30,787 bases of DNA. Origin: Gloeophyllum trabeum ATCC 11539 (lineage: Eukaryota > Basidiomycota > Agaricomycetes > Gloeophyllales > Gloeophyllaceae). The stretch lies in the NCBI RefSeq assembly GCF_000344685.1, contig NW_006920414.1, forward strand, positions 715,999-746,785. The letters are read 5' to 3'. Below are positions 21,281 through 30,787 of the stretch, piece after piece. Position 1 is the first letter of the stretch; each line of letters opens with the position of its first letter. The notes beneath the pieces were generated by a model, which saw only the letters and a list, made by a program, of their open reading frames with translations, did not search any database and was not told the DNA's origin. The translations under genes were made by a program, and so were the position numbers.

Positions 21281-22369
21281 ATGCCCATAACGACTGAGAC
21301 GCGGGAGTGGGCGGCGAGGATACCCCAAGATCTTAATCAAGCCGGCATTCACAGCAGCGTCGAGCGCGTCACTACTTTAGGAATGGAGATGGAACAGGTC
21401 GTGCGGTGTATCACAAGGGAGTCCGAGGATATCCAAGCTCGGGTACGTCGCTCACGCACGAATAGCACCGTTAAGGAGGCGATGAACTGTACCCTCATAG
21501 CAAGTTGCGAAGGAGATCCTCGGTTGCGTAGAGAGCTTCAAGGAACGCGTCATACCAGCCTTTGCTATCATCACCTCGTTGAAGGAAGAGCTCCAGCGCG
21601 CACGAGAGGAGAACCATCGGCTCGCGGGCGATTTAGGACAGGTGCAGCAGCTACGCGCCGAGCATATTCGGATGGCGACAAATATCAGGGAGAGCGAACA
21701 GATCATCGCAGCCCTGTCGAAAGCCATGGATGATGCCAAGACGGAGACGGAAACTCTGAGACACGAAAAGGGTGGCCTGGAGGAGGAAATGGAGAAAATG
21801 AAGGGGCAGAATGCATCGCTTGAACGAAAGGCGAGGAGTAAGGAGGTAGCATTGGAGCAGGTCAAGTTGGATTTCGGGAAGCGGATCAAGTCACGGGACG
21901 AGGAGCTGGAAACCGTGAAACGGCAAAGGGAAGCTCTAAAAGATAAGGTGGGTACGACTGGGTCCGCTGCAACACTCATTCACTGCACACCCGTATAAAC
22001 TGGATGCTATTTTCCCTCTAGGAGATCAAATATAAAAGCCAGGTGGAAGCAATGTCGAGAGAGAACGAACGATTGCGGCAAGAACTGAAACGGTCGCAGC
22101 GTCAAGCACGTACCGACGGGCCTTTTGCTTCAACATCCAACTATCCTGCGTCCGACAAGCTCGTAGACCTCGACTCAGACGAAGATGATTACGACGGTGC
22201 GCCTTTGCCTACTCCTCCATTGAGCTCGGACCCGGCATGGGAGTCGGAGCCTCGAAGGACCGCACCCTCTGTCGTGCCACAGAAGCGGAAGGCCGATTTA
22301 CCCATCGCATTGGATAGGAATGGTAAACCCAAGGGATGCGTGCAGCTCGGATCCCGACGCAGATGGTGA
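21281..22369 (+). CDS. coiled-coil protein of unknown function
   Basis: The exons are 21281-21442, 21501-21947 and 22022-22369 (957 nt, 318 aa), with introns of 58 and 74 bp, both phase 0. Residues 1-85 are mixed, ending IPAFAIITSLKEEL. A long heptad-rich coiled coil runs from about 80 to 235 (LKEELQRAREENHRLAGDLG and onwards, to ENERLRQELKRSQR). It is followed by an acidic patch (DLDSDEDDYDG), a Pro-rich linker, a basic PQKRKA cluster and the tail NGKPKGCVQLGSRRRW. It has no RING or other catalytic motif. I do not recognise the family. Layout and neighbours suggest a structural or nuclear scaffold protein, which is inference. It diverges from the RING gene and is followed by another coiled-coil gene on the same strand. 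Confidence 0.75.
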
Positions 22370-22726
22370 TGGGTTTGGCGCAATGTTTAGATACTTGTGG
22401 ATCATGTTAGGAATCATCCCTTAAGATATACCGCTGAGTTTTTTGCTGCCATTGCGAGCACTTTGCGACCGACCCTCGCGACGCCGAGCATGACAAGCCG
22501 AGACAGAAACTGCGAAGCCCTAGTTGAGTCACTGCAGGTTAGCTGAGGGATGCGAAATAGACATATTTAGCCCGCGCGGCTCTAAACCGGCATCCACCAT
22601 GAGGGGAGGCTCCCGTTGAAGTGTTGCTACCGTTCGTTCTCTAGATCTTTACTTTTGATACAGCTGGTTCTACGCTTTTTCGTGTAAATACACGCGTTAT
22701 TCGAACAACTACGAAGGACGAGCTGA
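22370..22726. other. intergenic region before the SHE3-like gene
   Basis: The 357 bp contain the 3' end of the coiled-coil gene and the promoter of the next gene. I see no coding segment. The stretch 22655-22700 is AT-rich, with TTTTGATA and GTAAATACA, and could hold the transcription start. Confidence 0.4.
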
Positions 22727-24481
22727 ATGTCGTCGCCAAACAATCACAGCCTGGCGACGCCCCTCTCTCCTCCCCGCCCCATGTCACGCCCGTCTTCGCG
22801 CTCTTCGGTGCGCTCTGGACGCGCGCACAGTCCTTCAGTGTCTATGGATGACCCAGGTGAGCGTCGTTATTTACTTGCAGGGACGGTTCGAACTCAGAAC
22901 GCGCTCCTGCAGTCGCGGTACGCAACCAGGTGTCCGCGTTAAGGCACTCTATCCGACAGCAACAAGCACAGCTACAGAAGCTCGAGAACGAGATCCTACG
23001 TGGTCCACGTCCTCTACCGCCGGGATTCCTGAGCTCACCACCTCATTCGCCGGTCGAACTAGATCCTCCATCCCCCTACCCGCCGTCATCTTCTACCAAC
23101 TGGCTGCACTCGCGGAAATCCAGCCATGAAGCCCTCTCCGAGCTTGCCGGACCCGACTCTAGCCTACCAATACCCAGACGCGATGCGCTTCAGTCTTTCA
23201 GAGGAGGGGACGGGATACCCGAGGGGAAACCAATGGAGTTCACTTCCGGCTCACCAAGCCAGTCACTCGGCGTGAAGAGGCAGTCCAGCCCGACGCGCTC
23301 GCTCAGTCGTATGTAATTGCCCTCCCTCCCACTGCCCGCTGTGTCCGAGCACGACTGAGAACTCGCCCGTAGGCATCCCCGTGTCGTCAGTCGGTGCGTC
23401 TGTTACGTGAAAAGCAATGCTACACGGTTTACATCATTCCCTAGGCAACGCGCGCGCTCTAGCCGACGAAGGGCACCCGTCCCGGTCCACGGCGCATTCG
23501 CCTTTGAACGGGGCACCTCCGCCTATCGACGCGGCTGCCGCCAACTCCTCCCTCAGCGCGTCGTCGTCTGCCTACCCGCAGCCCCCTCTTTCACCCGGCA
23601 AACGGTATTCATTAGCAGCGGGGGGAACGACGAAGGTGTTGGCGGATTTGCAGGCGGGTGTGACGAGCACGCGGAACGCGCTGGAGAACACGAAGCAGCA
23701 GCTGAGGCAGTCACAGCGGCAGGTTGCGCAGCTCACGAGGCAGACGGAGGATCTGAAGGAGGGGAGAGAGCGGCTGAGGCTGGAGATTGACGGGCTGAAT
23801 GCCGTCGTGACGCGCAAGGAGAGGATGCTGCAGGAGGTGAGTTGTCATTTCTCTCGTATTTGACGTGAGACAGAGGACAGTCGCGTAGGCCATCGAACGC
23901 GCTCGCAAAGCTGAAACTGAGGCTGCCTCGCTAAAGTCTCAGTTGAAGACGGAGATGGCGACATCGAAAAAGTCCCTGCGGGAGATGGAGGCTACCGTTT
24001 CCGAATCTACCGCAGTCTCGCAGAGGAGCAATAGGGAATACGTCACTCTGCGGGACAGCATCAAGAGTATGGTCGAGGGCTGGAAGTCCGACATGGACAG
24101 CCTCCGTGAGGAGATGCGCAAGCGTGAAGAGCGGTGGCGGAAGGAGGCCGAGGACGTCGGCAAGAAGTACCGCGCCCTTCTGGAGGAAGTGCGTGCGGCC
24201 GAGAAGGCGAAGGAGAGTGTCAAGGATCTCCGGGCTGAGGACGAGCGGCTGCGCAAGGCGCTTGAGGACGACTTCCGGGAAGAGATCGCACGGCTAAAGG
24301 GGGAGGTCGAGAGGTCGTCGAAGGAGAGCGACGAGTCTTCTAGAATAGCCAAGTGGGTTTTCGTGTTTCACCCCTACCGGTCATATGAAGTTAATCACGC
24401 TGCTACAGAGAGCTGGCAGGCGAGCTAGCGCGCTTGCGCCGCCTCATGCAAAATTCTGGCGAGCAGGTATCTTCCTCGTAA
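22727..24481 (+). CDS. SHE3-like coiled-coil protein (SWI5-dependent HO expression protein 3 family)
   Basis: The exons are 22727-22856, 22898-23308, 23373-23393 (21 nt), 23445-23836, 23889-24352 and 24409-24481 (1491 nt, 496 aa), with introns of 41-64 bp. The N-terminal half is Ser/Pro-rich and probably disordered. From about residue 249 a long coiled coil begins TTKVLADLQAGVTSTRNALE and continues VAQLTRQTEDLKEGRERLRL, then RKERMLQE, then RKAETEAASLKSQLKTE, then YVTLRDSIKSMVEGWKSDM. The pattern resembles basidiomycete proteins annotated as SHE3, named after the yeast adaptor that links mRNA to the myosin Myo4. RNA transport in this organism is not shown by sequence, and the similarity may lie mainly in the coiled coil. 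Intron 1 is unusually short (41 bp) but is needed to avoid a stop. Confidence 0.62.
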
Positions 24482-24875
24482 GACCCACTGCAAGGCGGGA
24501 AGTATACCCATTTCATGACCCACATCGTAGCATCCGACATCGATATCTCTGCATAGCATTATTATATCTCGCATTGACTCTCCTTTTATCACTTATCCTC
24601 ACGCATAGTCTAAGTGTATTTGGCGTGTCCACAGCAGGCTCTAATCCCACAGCAATTATCTATTTCATCCTGGCTGTAAACCGCGTTGTGCTCACCTGCG
24701 TTTTGAGGGTCGGAAACGTTCTGCATCCGTGCGGGGTAACCGGCAGAATCGTCACGAGCGATCGTGTGCCCGGTACCGGGCCCACCATAGCCGGAATAAG
24801 GCAGTTGAATTGTCATAGGACACCGCGATATAAGACGGGCACCTCCTCTTTCGCCAGTGTTACTCCTCCTCCGCC
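24482..24875. promoter_or_regulatory. promoter region of the nitronate monooxygenase gene
   Basis: The 394 bp follow the SHE3-like stop. A perfect 12-base palindrome CCCGGTACCGGG lies at 24769-24780 and a TATAA motif at 24829-24833, 43 bp before the ATG at 24876. The pyrimidine-rich leader CACCTCCTCTTTCGCC lies between. Function of the palindrome is unknown. No gene is seen in this gap. Confidence 0.4.
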
Positions 24876-26381
24876 ATGTCTGTCATAACGACCCCGATAA
24901 CTGAGCTGTTCGGCATCAAGCATCCCATTCTCCTGGCAGGTAAGCAGGTTGGCGGCGGGAAGAAGGGTCATGGCGGGGCGCGTCACACCTTTATAGGGTC
25001 CAGGTTGCGGGCGCACGAGATGGGATCTATAGACCTTATTACCCCGCATTTTGCCCTGCTTTGAGCTGTGATACCCCCTATGTGATGCCCAGACCCGCTT
25101 TTCCTGATTACCACGACACGACTTGACGTTGGCTAAAGCTATGGTTCACCACCCTAGGGATGAACGTGGCTGCTGGCCCAGAGCTGGCAGCCGCCGTCAC
25201 AAATGCCGGCGGTATGGGCGTCCTTGGTGGCATTGGTTACACTCCGAAGGTGCTCCGGGCACAGGTGAGGGGCTTATTATGCTTCCACACGCATCTTGTT
25301 GATCGAAACCCGATTTCCGGTCGTAGATCCATGAAATTAAGAAGCATCTGGTGGACCCGAAAGGTGCCTTCGGTGTCGACTTGCTCATTCCTCAGGTGGG
25401 CGGAAATGCACGGAAGACAAATGTGCGTCCTCCTGGAATTCCACAACGATGTCGCGACACCTAACTGACGCTCTCTTAGTATGACTACACCAAGGGCAAG
25501 CTACCAGAGTTGATTGATGTTATCATCGACGAAGGGGCGAGACTTTTCGTTTGTGCCGTTGGGGTTCCTCCAAAATGGGCGGTCGAGAAGTTGCACGCAG
25601 CTGGCATCCCTGTCATGAACGTGCGTTGATCTGTCGTATCACAATATGCCGCGGTGTCCTCATGCCATGCCCTCAGATGGTCGGACACCCGAAGCACGTC
25701 CAGAAGGCATTAGACGTCGGTGTGGACTTGATCTGTGCACAGGCAGGGGAAGGCGGTGGGCACACTGGCGACGTCCCAGCAACGGTCCTCATCCCCGCCT
25801 GCGTTGACATTGTCAAGGGGTATAAGTCGCCGCTGACAGGCAAACCTGTCTATGTCATTGGTGCCGGTGCTGTCTACGATGGTCGTGGGCTCGCAGCGAA
25901 CTTAGCGTGGGGTGCCCAGGCTGTATGGGTTGGTACGCGGTTCGTTGCTTCGGTGGAGGCGGGTGCGCCGAAGGCACATAAGGAAACGGTGTTGAAGGCT
26001 GGATATGATGACGCTGTGACGACGCTTATCTATACTGGCCGCCCTCTGCGCGTTTACAGGACGCCCTACGTCGAGGACTGGTGAGGCTTCAATGTAAATT
26101 CTGCGGGGAAGGACGTGCTGACGACGTGAGACAGGAATAACAATCGGCAACAGGAGATCAAGGAGCTTACGTCGAAAGGTATCATCCCCCACGAACATGA
26201 AGTGGAGAAGCACCCAGAGATTTCTGCGCAAGCCCGTTCTTGGCTGATAGGCAAGTGCGCCGCGATGATTCATGAAGTCCTGCCTGCGAAGGTCATTGTC
26301 GAGCAAATGGTGAATGACGCTGCGACGATCCTGCAGGAGAATGCTGCCAAGGTCAATGTCAATGCTAAAGCTAAGCTGTAG
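24876..26381 (+). CDS. Nitronate monooxygenase (2-nitropropane dioxygenase family)
   Basis: FMN enzymes of this family oxidise alkyl nitronates such as propionate 3-nitronate to carbonyl compounds, a detoxification step (EC 1.13.12.16). The exons are 24876-24939, 25158-25264, 25327-25422, 25480-25620, 25677-26080 and 26135-26381 (1059 nt, 352 aa). Landmarks in order are HPILLAGMNVAAGPELAAAV, NAGGMGVLGGIGYTP, LIPQVGGNARKTNYDYTKG, LFVCAVGVPP, AQAGEGGGHTGDV with the probable catalytic His at 165, then VYVIGAGAVYDGRGLAANL and GAQAVWVGTRFVAS for flavin phosphate binding. The C-terminal part, about 70 residues of mostly helical sequence, is full length for the family. The first intron is 218 bp; the other four are 54-62 bp. 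No signal peptide is seen and there is no obvious peroxisomal signal at the C terminus (AKAKL). Confidence 0.92.
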
Positions 26382-27479
26382 TTGTATATAGCTATAATTA
26401 TATAGGGACGCTTTCTTGTGTAATTTTTTGGTTCATTTTTTGCTATCACCAATCCCATTTGTATGACTATTATGAGTACACTACCGTGGCCATTATCTCA
26501 ACATAATCCCCTACGTACTGGAACGTGCAGCGAGCGGCGTCATCGATTAACTATCGTGGGCGCTCTGAATCTCTCCCAGGCAATTCCATCGGTGCCGTGG
26601 CAGATTGTCAACGGTTTGCTCTTGGTTTGCTCTACCAACTCCCTGAATAAATAAATAATCATCCTATCAACATGAGAGTCGAAGCCAAAGTCGCTACTTC
26701 AGAAGTCTAGCCTGAAGACTGGTCAACATCATTAATATTCTGACGTTTTTGGACGTTTGTTCAAAATATGTATATACTAGTAGTCAACCTGAGAACATAC
26801 GGGCATTACTCTCGAGCTCAAGTCCGACTTTCGAGGTAAGTATGATGATACAGTGACGAAATCAGCATCACATGAGATCAAGACATAGTTAGGACGAGAA
26901 TGCAGGGTGCTTCCGCAGTTCGGGCGCGCGTGCTGGGGAGGTCATGACACCTCTGGAAAAGAGTTCTCGAAGGACGCTGCTTGAACGCACCATGCATGCA
27001 CATACCTTGGAATAGACACCTTGGGAACAAACATGCCAACCGGACAACATCTATCGTACTAGTGAACGGCCGACGCCCATCACTTGATGTCGTGCAAAGG
27101 TTTAGGACCCGCGTTGCAATTGATCACAGGCTATAACTAAGTTCATTTGCGATAGATTGCGCATGATATTCCACCTTCTCTAGGCGACCTTTCGCCGCAA
27201 ATGCACTGTCGTTTGACTATGAAAGGAATGGTTCTTTTCTCTGTACCGTGCAGTGATGACCGTAAATAAGTCTTCTCGATGGTTCGTCGCGTTAGCCGTC
27301 ATCTCGGGCTCAGATATTCATGTCATATTCTCTCCCACCCGCAGCATGCACATGCATACCGTACCGGCGGATATTACCTCCTCTGCGGTGGATAAAGGGA
27401 GGGTGCGAAGTGAAACAATACCAGAGTTCGCCACTTCGACTCTACCTGAGCGTATCAGGCGGTATACAGCCTGACAAAA
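26382..27479. other. intergenic region between the nitronate monooxygenase and lipase genes
   Basis: About 1.1 kb without a coding segment that I can support. The first part has AT-rich 3' flank sequence (TATAGCTATAATTATATAG at about 26389). Open stretches at 27253-27474 on + and 27318-27545 on - lack motifs. The last several hundred bases are the probable lipase promoter. Confidence 0.4.
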
Positions 27480-28899
27480 ATGCTGGTCATCTGGTTTCTC
27501 TCCATCTGCTATGCATTCCTTGCGGTCGCACACCCTCTGCCCCACCCGCGGAGTTTAGAGAAGAGGGCCATCTCGGAAGGTACCGCACGACATTCTTTAT
27601 GAACACGACAGGTTCTAACCACACGCACATCAGCCTTATACGACGACTTGTTTTTCTACTTCAAGTATGCGTCGTCTGCGTATGATTTGACCTGTGCCAA
27701 CCCTAATGGCAACACTCTGGTTGAGGAGGTAGGCCTTTCTTGTGGCGACATATTACATGAATACTAGTCCTTGACACAACGCCTAGTTCTCTGACTCGAC
27801 GACCGACACGCAAGGCTTTATAGCGAGAGACGATACTCGCAAAGAAGTTGTAGTGTCCCTACGTGGAAGGTGAGCCATTGATCTATCCTCCATGTCGGTG
27901 CTTTGCAGACTCCTCGACCAGTACCTCCGTGGAAGATTTTGTCACGGACGCCGAGATTATCCTCGAGACGTACACGTCCCCCGGCGTGTCCCCGCCTAGT
28001 GAGCTCGACATTCCGTTCAAATGAGCACCCGACAGAACACTGAAGCTGCATGTTACAGCTGGAACCACAGTGCATACTGGATTCCTCACCGCGTATGTTA
28101 AACCTGTGCAAACTATCCACTTTTCACTGAGTACGGTGTCCTGTATAGATGGAACTCTGTAGCGTCTGGCGTGATATCGGTTGTTAAAGGCCAGCTTGCA
28201 GCACACCCAGGCTATACTATCGTGACTACCGGACACTCACTGGGTGGTGCACTATCGTCTCTGGCCGCAGTGAGTATGAAGTCGAACTTCCCGAACAAGT
28301 GTGTCCCATCCGTCTACTCTTCTGCAGTAGTCTAAGCGGGCAATAGCGCCGTGAGGATGTACACCTATGGGCAGCCACGCACGGGCAATCCGGCTTACGC
28401 GTACTACGTCAATGACCTGTTCGGCTCGAACGCATATCGATGTGGGTAATATGCACCTTGTGTCTTCATCCTTATACTCATCTGTCTTTTCCAGTCGTCC
28501 ACACTGATGATGGGTACGGATCTATAGTATGGTTCATAACAATGCGTAACGCTTCTTTCTAGCGTGCCAACAATGATACCGCAGGATGTAGGCTATAGGC
28601 ATCATGGTACGGTCTAACCCGCCCCCCCTCCCCTGGCAGCTCCGGTTGTGCTGACTTGTTATCTGCTTTCAGGGATCGAATACTGGCAAAACCCAGAACC
28701 ATCGTCAGCTGCTAACACCAAGGAGTGTGCGGCGGACGGGGAAGACCCGACCTGCTCGGATTCCATCCCTTCGACGGGCATCAACGCGGCGCACGTCTCG
28801 GTAAGTACCCTAATTGCGTCATGTGTCTCGCGTTCGCTGGACAATCCATTGCATCTACAGTATTTCGATGTGTTGGCTTCCACGCCCTATTGCACGTAA
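27480..28899 (+). CDS. Secreted class 3 lipase / feruloyl-esterase-like alpha/beta hydrolase
   Basis: Eleven exons: 27480-27579, 27634-27728, 27787-27869, 27922-27998, 28059-28092, 28149-28298, 28347-28441, 28495-28513, 28563-28606, 28673-28800 and 28861-28899 (864 nt, 287 aa). All ten introns are GT-AG, 48-66 bp, and every phase fits. A signal peptide (MLVIWFLSICYAFLAVAHPL) is followed by a short propeptide ending LEKRA, a likely Kex2 site. The fold motifs follow: DDLFFYFKYASSAYDL, VVVSLRGSTSVEDFVTD, PGYTIVTTGHSLGGALS with nucleophile Ser160, MYTYGQPRTGNPAYA, VHTDDGVP with probable Asp217, and AAHVSYFDVL with probable His273. The catalytic triad is therefore complete. Family members cleave triacylglycerols or feruloyl esters of plant cell wall, so which substrate is used here is open. 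No lid sequence clearly separates the two. Several cysteines near the C terminus fit disulfides. Confidence 0.9.
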
Positions 28900-29310
28900 T
28901 GATAGTCTCTCCGAGTTAGCTTCATTTGGGAAGAAAAGGGCGGTTCGTTAGTGTCGGCTCTCAGAATGCTCCTACTGTATGGCGATTCCTTTGCACTTCT
29001 AATTTCAGCACCATATACACTCAGGCGCGCACATAATGATAGCTCACTCACATATGCGGTTGTACATACTGATCTTCTGGCCTCCCTCTGGGCCACGTTG
29101 AACCACACCATGACCGCACATTTAGCAAGAGCACACGCACACTGATTTCCTCAGCAAAGCAACATGAACATACATAAATGCAGACATGTACGGTATACAT
29201 ATATATATATTTCAGGCAGACGAAGACTCAGTGGCATTATGCTTTTGGAACTAAAGTTCAACAGCCCATGTACAATACTACAGACCAAAGAAAGCACTGC
29301 TGATTTTTGC
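28900..29310. other. 3' flank of the lipase gene and AT-rich spacer
   Basis: No gene is recognised. A short (AT)n tract lies at about 29201-29216, just upstream of the gypsy relic. The flank may include decayed parts of the retroelement but no integrase core or reverse transcriptase motif is visible. Confidence 0.4.
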
Positions 29311-29743
29311 TTAGACGGCCAAGGACAACTCGAAATCGCCGCCGGGAATACAAGTCCAAGGGCGATAAACGAGTCGTTAAGTTCATGCCTCACTTGTACG
29401 GACCCTAGGCCTATAAAATTACTGATGCTTTTCCCGAACATTCTGTATACACTCTCGACATGCCTTACACGCCCAACATCTTCCCGGAGTTCCACGTCCG
29501 TCACCTCTACCGACCCAATGATGTCAACCTCTTCCCGCCCGTGAGCTTCCCTGCCCGGGACCAATTGTCCTCCGAGGGTGAACAGGAATGGACCGCTGAG
29601 AAGATCCTGGACGAATGCCGTCGCGGTCGAGGGTAGCAATACCTTGTTCGGTGGACGAACGTGATGACATGTGGCTCCCCAACCGCGAACTCGAGCATGT
29701 CACTGCTCTCGACGACTGGCTCAAAACTCATCCACACGACTGA
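29311..29743 (+). pseudogene. Ty3/gypsy integrase C-terminus and chromodomain relic
   Basis: The translation follows the end of a fungal Ty3/gypsy polyprotein: REYKSKGDKRVVKFMPHLYGP, then AYKITDAFPEHSVYTLDMP, NIFPEFHVRHLYRPNDVNLF, EKILDECRRGRG, QYLVRW and, in another frame, DDMWLPNRELEHVTALDDWL to a stop at 29743. That is the integrase tail followed by a chromodomain, the part that targets insertion to marked chromatin. It is broken. There are in-frame TAG codons at 29406 and 29634 (the second where the family usually has Tyr before QYLVRW) and a frameshift after QYLVRW. The reverse transcriptase, RNase H and integrase core are absent from the window, so this is an old 5'-truncated copy. No LTR could be delimited. 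Confidence 0.75.
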
Positions 29744-30009
29744 AGACCCCCCCCCCTTGCAAATTTCTGAAGACAGGGAGGTAAGCCCACTCGGCTTACT
29801 CCGAAGACGCCACCGAACGCCACAAACATAACGCGCCACACAATTACCAAGTACGACTTTGACGCTTCCAAATTCGTTACCATTTCACTAGACTCGCGAC
29901 CAGTCCTGTACGCAATGCACACACCTTCCTTTTTTGGTTTCGGAGTGATGGAAGGCGTGAGCTTGCCGCTGCTTGCGAACGCAGTGTGGAGTTGCAGCCT
30001 TCAAGCTTC
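29744..30009. other. sequence between gypsy relic and hairpin
   Basis: Contains a run of nine or ten C residues at about 29748-29757 and no gene-like segment. It could be the 3' end of the retroelement, but without an opposite LTR in the window this cannot be tested. Confidence 0.35.
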
Positions 30010-30097
30010 AGGGCCGGGCAAAAGATTGTACGAAAGGGAATTCCCAGCCAATCAGAGCCCGCGAAATTTCCTTTCGTACAATCTTTTGTCCGGCCCT
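30010..30097. repeat. 88-bp inverted repeat (hairpin) with 31-base arms
   Basis: Bases 30010-30040 (AGGGCCGGGCAAAAGATTGT and onwards) are the reverse complement of 30067-30097 with two mismatches, around a 26-base spacer that contains CCAATCAG. The structure would fold as a long stem and looks like a very small foldback or MITE-type element. No target-site duplication is obvious at its borders. Confidence 0.65.
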
Positions 30098-30787
30098 AAC
30101 AACGACTCGCAGTGTGACAGCCATGTGCAGATCGATACTTCACCCGAGTGACACCAAAAGCGAGATTCCTTAGACTTGGGACTACGCCCCAAGACGCGAG
30201 ACCAAGGGGTCTTGAAAACCTTATTTTGCCACCCCACCTGAACGCCCCCCCTGGGTACCCCACCTCGTCCCCCTTGACTTCAACGCTCGAGCATCGGTCT
30301 ACACACAGTACACGTCACCGCCTACACTAGTATAATAAGGCCGTCCGCTACTCTGCTCGACACCCCGTCCTCGCTGTCTTCCCCGTCGACCACCATGCCC
30401 TTGCCGCTTCCGGCCGCGGTCCGGGTAGAAGTCTGGTAGCAAACCCCAACCCTAGGGTGTACCGCCACGGGTCAGGTGACAACGCCAGCGTCGGCGCCCG
30501 GCGTGTTGTCGCCGCCCGCTTTAGGCCTGTCGTCGTCGTCGCCGACGATGAGCATGGCTGTAGCATTTGTATGTAGTCGTAAAAATATGGAATAAATCTC
30601 ATTAAATACACAAAATTCGTTTGATGGATTTGACATGTATGCGCCGCCACTTACATGCTCCGATCGAGCATCATCGCCGTCAGGAATGTCGCGCTCACTG
30701 TGCTCAACGGTGGCGGCCGATCGCACCGTATAAAGCCTCGGAAAAAATACGATAAATTCATAGCATATTGCTCCTATGCATTGCATC
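30098..30787. other. right end, no gene recognised
   Basis: The stretch 30170-30480 is C-rich on + and 30525-30545 carries GTCGTC repeats. TATA-like motifs occur at about 30331 (TATAATAAGG) and 30729 (TATAAAGCC). Open stretches on the minus strand show no family motif. A gene could start beyond the window edge. Confidence 0.35.

Noticed and set aside
27480..28899. Lipase locus read as a decayed pseudogene
   Set aside because: Frame changes and stops disappear when ten 48-66 bp GT-AG introns are removed. The catalytic triad and signal peptide remain intact.
24876..28899. A secondary-metabolite or nitro-compound catabolic gene cluster around nitronate monooxygenase
   Set aside because: The neighbours (SHE3-like and lipase) have no plausible pathway link, and no oxidoreductase, transporter or regulator cluster is present.

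Overview
The window looks like nuclear DNA of a filamentous basidiomycete, most likely an Agaricomycete. Genes are split by many short GT-AG introns (mostly 47-67 bp), third codon positions are GC-rich, neighbours sit close together and often diverge, and several proteins belong to families typical of mushroom-forming fungi (DUF6534-type membrane protein, class 3 lipase with a Kex2-like propeptide, dysferlin-domain peroxin). No name was looked up; identifications come from motifs in the translated exons. For most genes the exons were joined by hand and checked by frame: summed exon lengths divide by three and each junction keeps the family motif.

Layout. 1-5245 is a gene-poor, decayed-looking left flank with a MITE-like inverted-repeat element (1-286), a tRNA-like relic, a RidA-like gene, a partial second RidA copy and a small hydrophobic tandem repeat. 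5246-7096 is a dysferlin-domain peroxin of the peroxisome membrane. 7097-9576 holds almost nothing recognisable. 9577-15996 is a compact block: RING protein (+), an unknown pair in divergent orientation (- and +), a VC1184-type cysteine desulfurase-like PLP enzyme (-) and a NAD(P)-binding short epimerase-like protein (+). The last two share a 252-bp promoter that carries a perfect ACGCGT-containing palindrome. 17509-19320 is a many-exon DUF6534-type membrane protein gene with one unresolved point. 19731-24481 is a run of three genes rich in coiled coil: a second RING protein (-), a coiled-coil protein (+) and a SHE3-like protein (+). 24876-26381 is a nitronate monooxygenase and 27480-28899 a secreted class 3 lipase / feruloyl-esterase-like enzyme. 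The right end (29311-30787) is decayed again, with a Ty3/gypsy integrase chromodomain relic and an 88-bp hairpin repeat.

How the genes fit together. I see no biosynthetic cluster, defence island or other multi-gene system. The genes are mostly housekeeping or accessory loci side by side. The clearest relationship is between the two RING genes (9577 and 20936), which share intron positions and phases within the RING and so look like dispersed paralogs. The flanks, rich in relics and inverted repeats, contrast with the intact gene-dense centre.
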